From Amycolatopsis tucumanensis (lineage in GTDB: Bacteria > Actinomycetota > Actinomycetes > Mycobacteriales > Pseudonocardiaceae), in the NCBI RefSeq assembly GCF_021654135.1, contig NZ_JAKGSD010000004.1, forward strand, positions 62,001 to 126,000: 64,000 bases of DNA. The letters are read 5' to 3'. The notes under the pieces were generated by a model, which was given only the letters and a program-made list of their open reading frames with translations, searched no databases and was not told the DNA's origin. This document shows positions 1 through 10,044 of this stretch, piece after piece; position 1 is the stretch's first letter, and each line of letters starts with the position of its first letter. Made by a program: the position numbers and the translations under genes.

Positions 1-481
1 TCACCTCGGGCGGCATCGCGCCGCTGAGCCACAGCGTCGCGAAACCGTGCACGATCGACCAGGCCGCGACCTGCGCCAGCTTCCCCTCCGACACCGCGTC
101 CGCCATCACCGCCCACGCCCGCTGCCGCGCCGCCAGCAGGTCCGCGTCCTCGGCGTGGTGCAGGTCCGGCCGGAACATCACGTCGAAGTGCGCGCGGTGC
201 CCCACCGCGAACCGCACGTACGCGACGCCGATCTCCACCAGGCCCTGGTCCCGGGCAGCGGTGAGGGCGTCGGCCAGCAGGTCGTACCCCTCGGTCGCCA
301 GCGCGGTCACCACGCCGGCCTTGTCGCGGAAGTGGTGCACCGGCGCCGCGTGTGACACGCCGGCCCGTCGCGCCACCTCGCGCAGGCTCAGGGCCGCGAC
401 GCCGTGCTCGCCGATCGTCTTGGCGGCGGCTTCGAGGATCGCGCGCCGCAGGTCGCCGTGGTGGTAGGAGCGCTCAGCCAT
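1..481 (-). CDS. TetR-family transcriptional regulator (3' end outside window)
   Basis: The reading frame starts at ATG 481 and runs off the left edge, so about 160 N-terminal residues are visible. It opens with MAERSYHHGDLRRAIL, followed by a helix-turn-helix of TetR type (EVARRAGVSHAAPVHHFRDK), and then a helical ligand-binding part with HRAHFDVMFRPDL, typical of the WHG/TetR_C_33 subgroup. The gene is divergent from the DoxX-like gene at 559, with a palindromic operator between them, so it most likely represses itself and that gene. The inducer cannot be told from the sequence. The family call is firm; the missing C-terminus limits subfamily placement. Confidence 0.9.
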   Translation of the reverse strand, partial: MAERSYHHGDLRRAILEAAAKTIGEHGVAALSLREVARRAGVSHAAPVHHFRDKAGVVTALATEGYDLLADALTAARDQGLVEIGVAYVRFAVGHRAHFDVMFRPDLHHAEDADLLAARQRAWAVMADAVSEGKLAQVAAWSIVHGFATLWLSGAMPPEV

Positions 482-502
482 GCCCTCAGCATATCTTTCC
501 AT

Positions 503-545
503 TGACAAGATGCGAGCGTGAGAGCAATCTTGTCACTGACAAGAT
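503..545. promoter_or_regulatory. TetR operator: three TGACAAGAT half-sites
   Basis: TGACAAGAT occurs at 503-511 and 537-545 and inverted at 527-535. The last two form a perfect 9-1-9 palindrome (ATCTTGTCACTGACAAGAT). It lies in the divergent gap between the TetR gene and the DoxX-like gene, 13 bases before the latter's start, so binding would block both promoters. TTGACA at 502-507 could also serve as a -35 element. The assignment to the neighbouring TetR is inferred from position. Confidence 0.75.
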
Positions 546-558
546 GTGGAGGAGACCC

Positions 559-1044
559 ATGGCACCGCTGATCATCCTGATCGTCGTCACGCTGGTCCTC
601 GCGCTCGCCGGCGCGGCCGGGGTCCGGTGGCTCAGACCGTGGCCGCTGGCCGTGCGCGGCGGCGTCGCTGCGATGTTCACCGCGACCGGCATCTCGCACT
701 TCGTGGGCATGCGGGAGCAGCTCATCGACATGGTCCCGCCGGCGCTGCCCGCGCCTGCCCTGCTGGTGACCGTCACCGGAGTCCTGGAGCTCGCCGGCGC
801 CGTCGGTGTGCTGTGGCCGCGCACCGCCCCGTGGGCCGCGGCCGGGCTGACCGCCATGCTCGTGCTGATGTTCCCGGCGAACGTCTACGCGGTGCAGAGC
901 GGCGTGCTCACCGCGTGGGACGACCAGATCGTCCCGCGCACGCTCATGCAGGTCGTGTTCCTGGCCGCCACGCTGACGGTCTTCGTGCACGCCCGCCGCG
1001 GCGATCAGGCCCGGCTGAACCGGCCCGCCCACTCGCGCAGCTGA
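559..1044 (+). CDS. DoxX-like small membrane protein
   Basis: A protein of 161 residues with four hydrophobic segments (roughly 3-21, 33-52, 66-84 and 92-112, with a further one near 130-147), and the GISHFVGMREQLIDMVPP stretch seen in DoxX/DoxX-like proteins. ATG 559 is chosen because GGAGGAG sits at 548-554. DoxX-like proteins are inner-membrane proteins associated with redox or quinone metabolism; the exact role here is unknown. It is divergent from the TetR gene and follows its operator closely, so it is probably the repressor's target. Its last 40 bases overlap the convergent WYL regulator gene. Confidence 0.8.
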   Translation: MAPLIILIVVTLVLALAGAAGVRWLRPWPLAVRGGVAAMFTATGISHFVGMREQLIDMVPPALPAPALLVTVTGVLELAGAVGVLWPRTAPWAAAGLTAMLVLMFPANVYAVQSGVLTAWDDQIVPRTLMQVVFLAATLTVFVHARRGDQARLNRPAHSRS

Positions 1045-1958
1045 TCACGCAGCTCCGGCGGCCCGACCACGCGGAACTCGGCGCACAGCGAACCCAGCGC
1101 CAGCGCGGGCCAGTCCAGGGAGGCGGTCGTCATCCGCACCCGGCACCGGCCTTCGTCGACCTCCTCGACCGTGCCCCACCGGCCGATCCGCTCGCGCGCC
1201 ACCGCCGCCGGGACGTCGACGACGACTTCGACCTCGTACGGCTGCGGCAGCGCGCCGAGCGAGCTGCGGACGAACTCGGCGGCGTCGCCGGTGGGCAGTT
1301 CGCGTGGCCGGAACCGGGCGCCGGTGCCGCGTGGACCGCTGATCCGGTCGATGCGGAAGTTGCGCCACGCGTGCCGGGTGAGGTCGTAGGCCACCAGGTA
1401 CCACTGCCGCCCGAGCGGGACCAGCCGCAACGGCTCGACCTCCCGCTCGGACTCGCGGCCCCCGGCGTCGGTGTAGCCGAAGCGGAGGCGTTCGCTGTCC
1501 CTGCAGGCCAGCGCGATCGTGGTGAGCAGGCCGGGGTCGATCCGGGGCGCGGACGCGCCGGGCCAGGTCGCCGGCACGGTCATCGCCCGCAGCGCGTCGA
1601 CCCGGCGGCGCAGCCGGGCCGGCATCACCTGCACGACCTTCGCCAGCACCCGCACCGACGACTCCGCGATGCCGTCGACCGAACTCTGCGCGGCCGTCTG
1701 GAGTCCGACGGTCAGCGCCACCGCCTCTTCGTCGTCCACCACGAGCGGCGGCAGCGACGCGCCCGCGGCGAGCTGGTAGCCGCCGTCGACACCGCGCTGC
1801 GCCTCCACCGGGTAGCCCAGCTCGCGCAGCCGGTCGATGTCCCGGCGCAGGGTGCGCGGCGAGACGCCCAGCCGCTCGGCCAGTTCACTGCCCGGCCAGT
1901 ACCGGTGGGTCTGCAGCAGGGACAGCAACCGCAGCGTCCGCGAGCTCGTGTTCGCCAT
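1005..1958 (-). CDS. WYL-domain transcriptional regulator (HTH-WYL-WCX)
   Basis: A protein of 317 residues. An N-terminal winged helix (RTLRLLSLLQTHRYWPGSEL, then AERLGVSPRTLRRDIDRL) is followed by the DeoR/YafY-like spacer, a WYL domain with GRQWYLVAYDL near residues 185-200, and a C-terminal WCX-like part. These actinobacterial regulators sense ligands through the WYL domain and control adjacent genes. ATG 1958 is preferred over the in-frame upstream start at 2000 because homologues begin at the helix-turn-helix. It is divergent from the DinB-like gene at 2043, its likely target, with an inverted repeat between them. Confidence 0.88.
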   Translation of the reverse strand: MANTSSRTLRLLSLLQTHRYWPGSELAERLGVSPRTLRRDIDRLRELGYPVEAQRGVDGGYQLAAGASLPPLVVDDEEAVALTVGLQTAAQSSVDGIAESSVRVLAKVVQVMPARLRRRVDALRAMTVPATWPGASAPRIDPGLLTTIALACRDSERLRFGYTDAGGRESEREVEPLRLVPLGRQWYLVAYDLTRHAWRNFRIDRISGPRGTGARFRPRELPTGDAAEFVRSSLGALPQPYEVEVVVDVPAAVARERIGRWGTVEEVDEGRCRVRMTTASLDWPALALGSLCAEFRVVGPPELRDQLREWAGRFSRA

Positions 1959-1978
1959 GTTCCCGATTCTCGCGCAAT

Positions 1979-1999
1979 TGCGGTCAAAAAGTGGCCGCA
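1979..1999. promoter_or_regulatory. Inverted repeat between WYL regulator and DinB gene
   Basis: TGCGGTCA (1979-1986) and TGGCCGCA (1992-1999) are inverted with one mismatch around a five-base spacer. It sits in the 84-base divergent gap, where the WYL regulator's own operator would be expected. The link to that regulator is positional only. Confidence 0.5.
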
Positions 2000-2042
2000 A
2001 GGCGTTCTACCTTGGTCTCAACGACGACGAAGGGACTCCGAA

Positions 2043-2564
2043 ATGACCTCCACCGAGACCGTCACCGGCGAGCGCGCGGACCTGCTGGCCATGCTGGCGA
2101 AGCACCGGTTCTTCCTGACCTTCACCACGCGCGGCCTGACCGACGACCAGGCCCGGCAGCGCACCACGGCGAGCGAGCTGTGCCTCGGCGGGCTGATCAA
2201 GCACGTGACCTCGGTCGAGCGCGGGTGGGCGAACTTCCTCGTCGAGGGCGCTCCCGCGATGCCGAACTTCGAGGAGATGACGGAGGAGGACTTCAAGCAG
2301 CGGGAGAACGAGTTCAAGCTGCTGCCGGACGAGACGCTGGCCGGCGTGATCGCCGAGTACGAAGCGGTCGCGCGCCGCACCGACGAGCTGGTCGGCACCA
2401 TCGACCTGAACGCGAGCCACGAGCTGCCGAAGGCGCCGTGGTTCACCGACACGGAGTGGTCGAACCGGCGCGTGCTGATGCACATCATCGCCGAGACCGC
2501 GCAGCACGCCGGCCACGCCGACATCATCCGCGAATCCCTGGACGGCCAGAAGAGCATGGGCTGA
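2043..2564 (+). CDS. DinB/DUF664-family protein
   Basis: A protein of 173 residues with the DinB four-helix bundle. The three metal-ligand histidines of the family can be placed in GGLIKHVTSVE, NASHELPK or its neighbourhood, and the C-terminal AETAQHAGHADIIRE motif. In actinobacteria this group includes mycothiol- or bacillithiol-dependent transferases and hydrolases; the substrate is not predictable here. A divergent WYL regulator with an intervening inverted repeat probably controls it. The 3' end overlaps the convergent FAD monooxygenase by 41 bases. Confidence 0.85.
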   Translation: MTSTETVTGERADLLAMLAKHRFFLTFTTRGLTDDQARQRTTASELCLGGLIKHVTSVERGWANFLVEGAPAMPNFEEMTEEDFKQRENEFKLLPDETLAGVIAEYEAVARRTDELVGTIDLNASHELPKAPWFTDTEWSNRRVLMHIIAETAQHAGHADIIRESLDGQKSMG

Positions 2565-3741
2565 CCGGCGAGTCCCAGTCGATGCGGTGTCCGTACAGCC
2601 AGTCCATTGCTTCCGGTCCCGGCCGGTACAGCTTGAACAGCAACGGGAGCAGGTGCCGCATCACCGGACCGAGTGTCTTGCCGTCGCCATTGCGCTTGCC
2701 CTGCGCCACCACGCGTTCCACCCGGTGGCGGCGCAGGGATTCGTACGTGGTGAACGCGTCGTGCACGTCGCCGGCGTCGCGCAGGCACTTCGCGAGCACG
2801 ACCGCGTCTTCGATGGCCATCGACGCGCCCTGGCCCGAAGCCGGTGAGGTGGCGTGCGCCGCGTCGCCGACGATGATCATGCGGTTCCGGTGCCAGACCG
2901 GCACCTTCGGGAAGTCGTAGGTGTTCCAGCCCGCGAAGATCTCGTCGGTGGCGGTCACGAGATCGCGGGCGGGACCGTCGTCCTCGGCGAAGAGGTCGAG
3001 GAGCCGGGCGCGCCACTCGTCCGCGGTGACGGCGGCCAGTTCTTCGCGTGTCTGCTCCCGAGGCTGGCGCGGGTTCGCGAACCACCACACGTCGCCGTCG
3101 GGGTGGACGACGTAGGAGTAGAAGCAGCCGCGTCCGAACACCATGTGCATCTCGCCGGGCTCGACGTCGAGCCGCAGCCCCCTGGCGTAGCCCCCGGTGT
3201 TGAGCAATGGCACGTACCGGGGCGGCGGCGCCCCGGGATCGATGATCGTCCGTACGGTCGAGCGCAGGCCGTCGGCGCCGATCAGCAGGTCGGCGTGCGC
3301 GGTGCTGCCGTCGGCGAAGGTGGCCGTCACGCCGCCGGCCTCCGGGGCGGCGGCGACCAGCCGCTTGCCGTACTCGGTCGGCACGCCGCGTCGCACCGCC
3401 TCGTCGCGCAGCGAGTCGTAGAGATCGGCCCGCCTGATGGTGTGCGTGCCGGTCCCGTCGGGCAACGCGGCGCCGAAGCCGAACTCGGCCATGGGTTTCT
3501 TCCCGCCCATGCCGATGGACATTTTCGTGGTCGCGAACCCCTTGTCGCGCACCACCGCCTGCAGGTCGAGGGCGCCGAGCGCCGCGACGCCGTTGACTGC
3601 CAGGGTCAGGAACGCTCCGACGCCGTCCGCGCCACGGTTGTACGCCTCGTAGACGGTCGCCTCAATGCCGGCCCGTCGCAGTGCCATCGCCGTGACCGGA
3701 CCGGCGATGCCGCCGCCGATCACCAGTGCCTTGATAGTCAT
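2524..3741 (-). CDS. FAD-dependent monooxygenase (aromatic hydroxylase family)
   Basis: A protein of 405 residues with an N-terminal Rossmann dinucleotide motif (VIGGGIAGPVTAMALRRAG, residues 6-24), the middle DGLRS segment (ADLLIGADGLRSTVR) and the second FAD motif IVGDAAHATSPASGQGASMA. This is the p-hydroxybenzoate hydroxylase/TetX-like fold, which uses NAD(P)H and oxygen to hydroxylate an aromatic or polyketide-like substrate, or to inactivate an antibiotic. ATG 3741 fits the motif spacing. The gene is divergent from a PadR regulator; a palindrome covers its start codon, implying direct repression. Confidence 0.9.
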   Translation of the reverse strand: MTIKALVIGGGIAGPVTAMALRRAGIEATVYEAYNRGADGVGAFLTLAVNGVAALGALDLQAVVRDKGFATTKMSIGMGGKKPMAEFGFGAALPDGTGTHTIRRADLYDSLRDEAVRRGVPTEYGKRLVAAAPEAGGVTATFADGSTAHADLLIGADGLRSTVRTIIDPGAPPPRYVPLLNTGGYARGLRLDVEPGEMHMVFGRGCFYSYVVHPDGDVWWFANPRQPREQTREELAAVTADEWRARLLDLFAEDDGPARDLVTATDEIFAGWNTYDFPKVPVWHRNRMIIVGDAAHATSPASGQGASMAIEDAVVLAKCLRDAGDVHDAFTTYESLRRHRVERVVAQGKRNGDGKTLGPVMRHLLPLLFKLYRPGPEAMDWLYGHRIDWDSPVSPCSSGRPGIRG

Positions 3742-3768
3742 AACATGACTATACATATCATAACTATC
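3733..3768. promoter_or_regulatory. Nested palindromes between FAD monooxygenase and PadR genes
   Basis: ATAGTCAT (3734-3741) and ATGACTAT (3745-3752) form a perfect 8-3-8 inverted repeat that includes the monooxygenase start codon. A wider pair, GATAGT (3733-3738) and ACTATC (3763-3768), encloses it. The segment is clearly AT-richer than its surroundings. It is probably the PadR operator and also carries the divergent promoters. Confidence 0.65.
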
Positions 3769-3797
3769 GAGTCAAGGCGGCGGTTAAGGTCGTTGGC

Positions 3798-4400
3798 GTG
3801 GCGAGGAGCATTCATCGGCGGTCCGTGCTGGCACTCGTGCTGCTCTCCCTGCTGGCTGAGCAGCCCATGCACCCGTACCGCATGCGCGAGCTGATCAAGG
3901 AGCGCGGCAAGGACCGGATCGCGAACGTTGCGCAGCGCAACAGCGTGTATCAGACCATCGACCGCCTGTTGCGCGCCGAGCTGATCGCCGTCCGGGAGAC
4001 CGAGCGCGACGAGCGCCGTCCCGAGCGCACCGTCTACGAGATCACCGACGCCGGCCGGGCGGCCCTCCGCGAGTGGACCGCCGAGATGCTCGGCAGCCCA
4101 GCGCGCGAGTTCCCGGAGTTCCCGGCAGCGCTCGCCACCCTCATGGTCCTGACCCCGGACGAGGCGCTCGCCCGGCTGTCCGACCGTGCGGCCGAGCTGT
4201 CCGCCTCGCTGGCGGCCGACCGCGCGGCACTCCAGGCGGTTCCCGGCCTCCCGCGCCTGTTCCTCCTGGACGAGGAGTACTCGATCGCCGTTCGCGAGGC
4301 GGAGCTGAAGTGGGTCGACCGCCTGCTGGCGGCGCTCCGGTCCGGTGAGCTCACCTGGTCGGAGGCCTCGATACGCGCCGTGGCGGAGAAGTTCGCGTAG
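3798..4400 (+). CDS. PadR-family transcriptional regulator
   Basis: A protein of 200 residues starting at GTG. The N-terminal winged helix (LVLLSLLAEQPMHPYRMREL, then NSVYQTIDRLLRAELIA and a wing with ERTVYEITDAGR) is diagnostic of PadR; a helical C-terminal dimerisation domain follows. PadR proteins usually repress a neighbouring transporter or detoxification gene. Here the candidates are the divergent FAD monooxygenase and the downstream DUF4097 gene 96 bases away. The inducer is unknown. Confidence 0.9.
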   Translation: MARSIHRRSVLALVLLSLLAEQPMHPYRMRELIKERGKDRIANVAQRNSVYQTIDRLLRAELIAVRETERDERRPERTVYEITDAGRAALREWTAEMLGSPAREFPEFPAALATLMVLTPDEALARLSDRAAELSASLAADRAALQAVPGLPRLFLLDEEYSIAVREAELKWVDRLLAALRSGELTWSEASIRAVAEKFA

Positions 4401-4496
4401 GTGTCAGCGGCGGCGTCAGCGCGGTGGCGGCCCGGTGTCAGCGCTCCCGGCGAAAGTTGTCCTCGACAGCAGGAACAACGAGCACAGGAGAGCACG

Positions 4497-5159
4497 ATGC
4501 AGAACTTCGACACCGCCGCCCCGATGGTCGCCGTCGCCGACATTCCCGCCGGGAGCATCCGGTTCGTGGCCGCCGACCGGGCCGACACCACCGTCGAGGT
4601 CCGGCCGGGGGACGCCGCGAAGAGGCGTGACGTGCGGGCGGCCGAGCAGACGACCGTGGCCTACGCCGACGGCGTGCTGCGGATCGCTGGCCCGGCCGGG
4701 AACCAGGTCCTCGGCAGCTCCGGCTTCGTCGCGGTGACGGTACAGCTGCCCGCGGGGTCGTGCGTCGAGGCGACCGGCGCCGGCCTCGATCTGCGTGGCA
4801 CCGGGCGGCTCGGCGAGGTCGTCGTCGAGGGCGCGCACGGCGAGGTCGAACTCGACGAGGCGGCGGCCGTCCGGGTCGAGACGCAGGCAGGCGACGTCAC
4901 GGTCGGCCGCCTGACCGGCTCCGCGCGGATCGGCACCCGCAAGGGCGACATCCGCATCGCCGAGGCCGAGCGCGGCGAGGTCGTGCTCCGCACCGAGGCC
5001 GGTGACGTGTCGGTCGGCGCCGCCGCGGGGGTTTCCGCCTCGCTGGACGCGGGCACCAGCTTCGGCCGGATCCGCAACGCGCTCCGCAACGACGGGACCG
5101 CCGGCCTGACGATCCGCGCGACCACGGACTACGGCGACATCCACGCACACAGCCTGTGA
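4497..5159 (+). CDS. DUF4097 beta-helix-like protein
   Basis: A protein of 220 residues made of short repeating strands (VETQAGDVTVGRLTGSARIG, TRKGDIRIAEAERGEVVLRT and similar), the DUF4097 'putative adhesin' pattern that forms a right-handed beta solenoid. No signal peptide or membrane segment is visible, so it is probably cytoplasmic. ATG 4497 follows CAGGAG at 4485-4490. PadR-DUF4097 neighbours recur in actinobacteria, where the pair often goes with an ABC exporter; none is present here. Molecular role unknown. Confidence 0.8.
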   Translation: MQNFDTAAPMVAVADIPAGSIRFVAADRADTTVEVRPGDAAKRRDVRAAEQTTVAYADGVLRIAGPAGNQVLGSSGFVAVTVQLPAGSCVEATGAGLDLRGTGRLGEVVVEGAHGEVELDEAAAVRVETQAGDVTVGRLTGSARIGTRKGDIRIAEAERGEVVLRTEAGDVSVGAAAGVSASLDAGTSFGRIRNALRNDGTAGLTIRATTDYGDIHAHSL

Positions 5160-5177
5160 AGCGGGTCAGGTCCCGAG

Positions 5178-5204
5178 CCCCAGGGCGGTGAACCCGTCCT
5201 GGGG
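5178..5204. terminator. Hairpin between convergent DUF4097 and SDR genes
   Basis: CCCCAGG (5178-5184) pairs with CCTGGGG (5198-5204). It lies between two convergent stop codons and could serve both strands. No clear T-run follows. Confidence 0.45.
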
Positions 5205-5212
5205 TGTGCGGC

Positions 5213-5977
5213 TCAGGTGCGGTCGCGACCCGCGACGAGGCTGCTGATCCGCCGCAGCAGGCCGCGCGGCAGCAGGCCGCCGATGGCGACGATCGCCTTG
5301 TACTGGGGTGACGGGATGGAGATGACCTTCCCGCGCCGCAGGTCGGCCAGGCCCTCGGCGACCACCCGGTCGGCCTTGAGCCAGAACGCCTTCGGGCCCG
5401 GCTTCTCCAGCCCGGCCCGCTCGTGGAACTCGGTCTCGGTGAAACCCGGGCACAGCGCGGTCATCCGAATGCCGGCAGGCAGCGCCGCCGCGATGCCCTC
5501 GGTGAACGAGGTGACCCAGTTCTTGCTCGCCGTGTACGTCGAGCCGCGGCCGGAGAAGAAACCGGCCACGCTGGACACGTTGATGATGTCGCCGCGGCCG
5601 CGCTCGATCATCCCGGGCAGGGCCGCCCGGGTCAGGCGCAGCACGGCGGTCACGTTCACGTCCAGCTGCGCCTGCAGCTCGTCCACCGGCGCGGTCCAGA
5701 ACTCGCCGGCCAGGCCGAACCCGGCGTTGTTGACCAGCATGTCGACCGGCTCCGCGGCCAGCCGCTCCTCGACGGCCGCCCGGCCCTCCGCCGACGCGAG
5801 GTCCGCGGGCAACGTGACCGCCTTGATCCGGTGCCACCGCGACAGCTCGCCGGCAAGCGCTTCCAGCCGCTCCGCGTTGCGGGCGACGAGGACCAGGTCG
5901 TAACCCTCCTCGGCGAGCCGGCGCGCGAACGCGGCGCCGATCCCGGCGGTCGCGCCGGTGACGAGCGCGGTGCTCAC
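5213..5977 (-). CDS. Short-chain dehydrogenase/reductase
   Basis: A protein of 254 residues of the classical SDR fold. It has the cofactor motif [16 protein letters not shown] near residues 7-22, NNAG ([16 protein letters not shown]), the catalytic serine in [10 protein letters not shown] and the YTASK tetrad motif. Cofactor and substrate cannot be fixed, although the C-terminal part resembles the DltE/YohF-like group acting on acyl or steroid-like substrates. GTG 5977 overlaps the stop of the upstream gene by four bases, so the two are translationally coupled. Confidence 0.9.
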   Translation of the reverse strand: MSTALVTGATAGIGAAFARRLAEEGYDLVLVARNAERLEALAGELSRWHRIKAVTLPADLASAEGRAAVEERLAAEPVDMLVNNAGFGLAGEFWTAPVDELQAQLDVNVTAVLRLTRAALPGMIERGRGDIINVSSVAGFFSGRGSTYTASKNWVTSFTEGIAAALPAGIRMTALCPGFTETEFHERAGLEKPGPKAFWLKADRVVAEGLADLRRGKVISIPSPQYKAIVAIGGLLPRGLLRRISSLVAGRDRT

Positions 5978-6699
5978 TGGGCGGGCCCGGCCGGCGGCGG
6001 CGTGCTCAGGCCCGGCTGCTCGGACTGGCCGGGCTGCCAGTGACGACCGGCCGCCGGGTACTCCTCGTCGAACGGGTCCACGATGTCGGCGATCTCGCCG
6101 AGGTCGCGAAGCAGGCGCTCCAGCCGGGACGGCCCGGCCTGCGGCGCGACGCTGGCGAGCACCCACTCGTTCTCCAGCCACGCCACGCCGACGTCACCGC
6201 CGAGCGCGTCGGCGGCGTCCACGAGCTCCTGGGTGATGACCGCGCGGGCGCCTTCGGGGTCGTCGGCGAACGCGTAGCGCTGGCCCACCGGACCGAGCAG
6301 CTCCGGCATGTCCGCGCGCTGGAACGGCACGCTCGCCAGCCACAGCTCGACGAGCACCGGGTGCACGCGGTTGCAGCGCACGGCGACCACGACCGCCGGG
6401 ATCTGGCCGTCGGCCTCGATGTCGAACACGAACACCGGGCGGCGGCCGTCGGCGGTGAAGGTCGAGCCGACGACGACGTTGACCGCCGTCTCGGCGCGGA
6501 AGTACCCGAGCGCGCCGCCGGACCACTGCCGGACGAGCCGCTCGTCCTCCTCCACGAACTGCCATCCGCGCAGGTCGGACCAGCGCATCCGCTCCCGGTT
6601 GCGGGAGCCCTCCCTGGTCCGGTCGACGGCGAGCAGCAGCAGCCCCGCCACCAGTGCGACGGCGGCGATGACGAACCAGACCCACGCCGGAATACCCAC
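5974..6699 (-). CDS. Membrane-anchored protein of unknown function
   Basis: A protein of 241 residues. A single N-terminal hydrophobic segment ([20 protein letters not shown], residues 6-25) anchors a soluble domain rich in beta strands, with [20 protein letters not shown] and [18 protein letters not shown] as recognisable stretches of a protein family common in Pseudonocardiaceae. No catalytic motif is visible. It is coupled to the downstream dehydrogenase by a GTGA overlap. The last 25 residues are rich in Pro and Gly and probably disordered. Confidence 0.75.
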   Translation of the reverse strand: MGIPAWVWFVIAAVALVAGLLLLAVDRTREGSRNRERMRWSDLRGWQFVEEDERLVRQWSGGALGYFRAETAVNVVVGSTFTADGRRPVFVFDIEADGQIPAVVVAVRCNRVHPVLVELWLASVPFQRADMPELLGPVGQRYAFADDPEGARAVITQELVDAADALGGDVGVAWLENEWVLASVAPQAGPSRLERLLRDLGEIADIVDPFDEEYPAAGRHWQPGQSEQPGLSTPPPAGPAQ

Positions 6700-6719
6700 G
6701 AGGGTGAGGGTAGCGCGCC

Positions 6720-6746
6720 GGGCCGCTGAACCAAGGTCAGCGGCCC
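6720..6746. terminator. Hairpin downstream of clpB
   Basis: GGGCCGCTGA (6720-6729) and TCAGCGGCCC (6737-6746) form a perfect ten-pair stem with a seven-base loop, 14 bases beyond the clpB stop. There is no U-run, as is common for actinobacterial terminators. Confidence 0.6.
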
Positions 6747-6759
6747 GTGTCGCAACCCG

Positions 6760-9363
<2,604 letters not shown>

Positions 9364-9433
9364 CCCACACTCCATGTCGCATGCCTGCCGGAGACCTTCC
9401 TCCAGGTCCCTCGACATCTACAACGTCAACAAA

Positions 9434-9454
9434 CTTGAGCGTGTTCCGCTCAAC
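9434..9454. promoter_or_regulatory. HAIR element (HspR box) upstream of clpB
   Basis: CTTGAGC, seven bases, then GCTCAAC: this matches the HspR-associated inverted repeat CTTGAGT-N7-ACTCAAG with a perfect six-pair core. It lies about 70 bases before the clpB start. The hspR gene is in this window at 16429-16857. Confidence 0.9.
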
Positions 9455-9472
9455 CCTGATTTTTCCCCTTGC

Positions 9473-9500
9473 GCAATGGTCAAGATTCGTTGACCATTGC
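9473..9500. promoter_or_regulatory. Operator of the ArsR-family regulator
   Basis: GCAATGGTCAA (9473-9483) and TTGACCATTGC (9490-9500) form a perfect 11-base inverted repeat with a six-base spacer. It ends four bases before the proposed regulator start at 9505 and lies 19 bases from the clpB HAIR element. Confidence 0.75.
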
Positions 9501-9504
9501 TGGC

Positions 9505-10044
9505 ATGCCTGCCGATGATCAGTCCGAGACGTTCCGCGTCACCACCGACGAACAACTGCGCGCCGTGTCCAACCTGACGCGCCACCGGATCATGGCCGTG
9601 CTCCGCTTCGAGCCGGCCACGATCACGCAGATCGCCGAGCGGGTCGGTCTGGCGAAGGGGAGTTCCAGCTACCACGTGCGGCTCCTGGAGAAGGCCGGCC
9701 TGGTGAAGGTCGTGCGGACGCGCAAGGTCCGGGGGGTCGTCGAGCGGTACTACGCGATGACCGCGCGGAGCATCGAGCTGCCTGATCCGGGCGAGGGCGG
9801 GCCGGACGTGCTGATGCGGCACGCCGTGGCGGACCTGGAGGCATCGCCCGCGGACGGCGAGCGGCACGTGCGGATGGCGCACCTGCGGCTCACCGACGAG
9901 CAGTTCGCGGAGCTGGGAGCGCGGCTGCACGCGCTGGCGGACGAGTACCGGAAGCTGTCCGATCCGTCGCTGCCGGACACCTCGCTCGTCTTCGCGTTGT
10001 TCCACCCGGCGCAGGGCGCCAAGCCCGAAGGAGGCGCCAGATGA
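9505..10044 (+). CDS. ArsR-family winged-helix regulator
   Basis: A protein of 179 residues. The winged helix has SNLTRHRIMAVLRFEPATIT and QIAERVGLAKGSSSYHVRLL; a helical C-terminal region follows (RLTDEQFAELGARLHALADE). There is no cysteine metal-binding motif, so it belongs to the large non-metal ArsR group that controls transporters. ATG 9505 directly follows the palindrome; a longer TTG start at 9469 would place codons inside the palindrome. Its stop overlaps the MFS start (ATGA), so it forms an operon with the exporter and probably represses it. Confidence 0.88.
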   Translation: MPADDQSETFRVTTDEQLRAVSNLTRHRIMAVLRFEPATITQIAERVGLAKGSSSYHVRLLEKAGLVKVVRTRKVRGVVERYYAMTARSIELPDPGEGGPDVLMRHAVADLEASPADGERHVRMAHLRLTDEQFAELGARLHALADEYRKLSDPSLPDTSLVFALFHPAQGAKPEGGAR

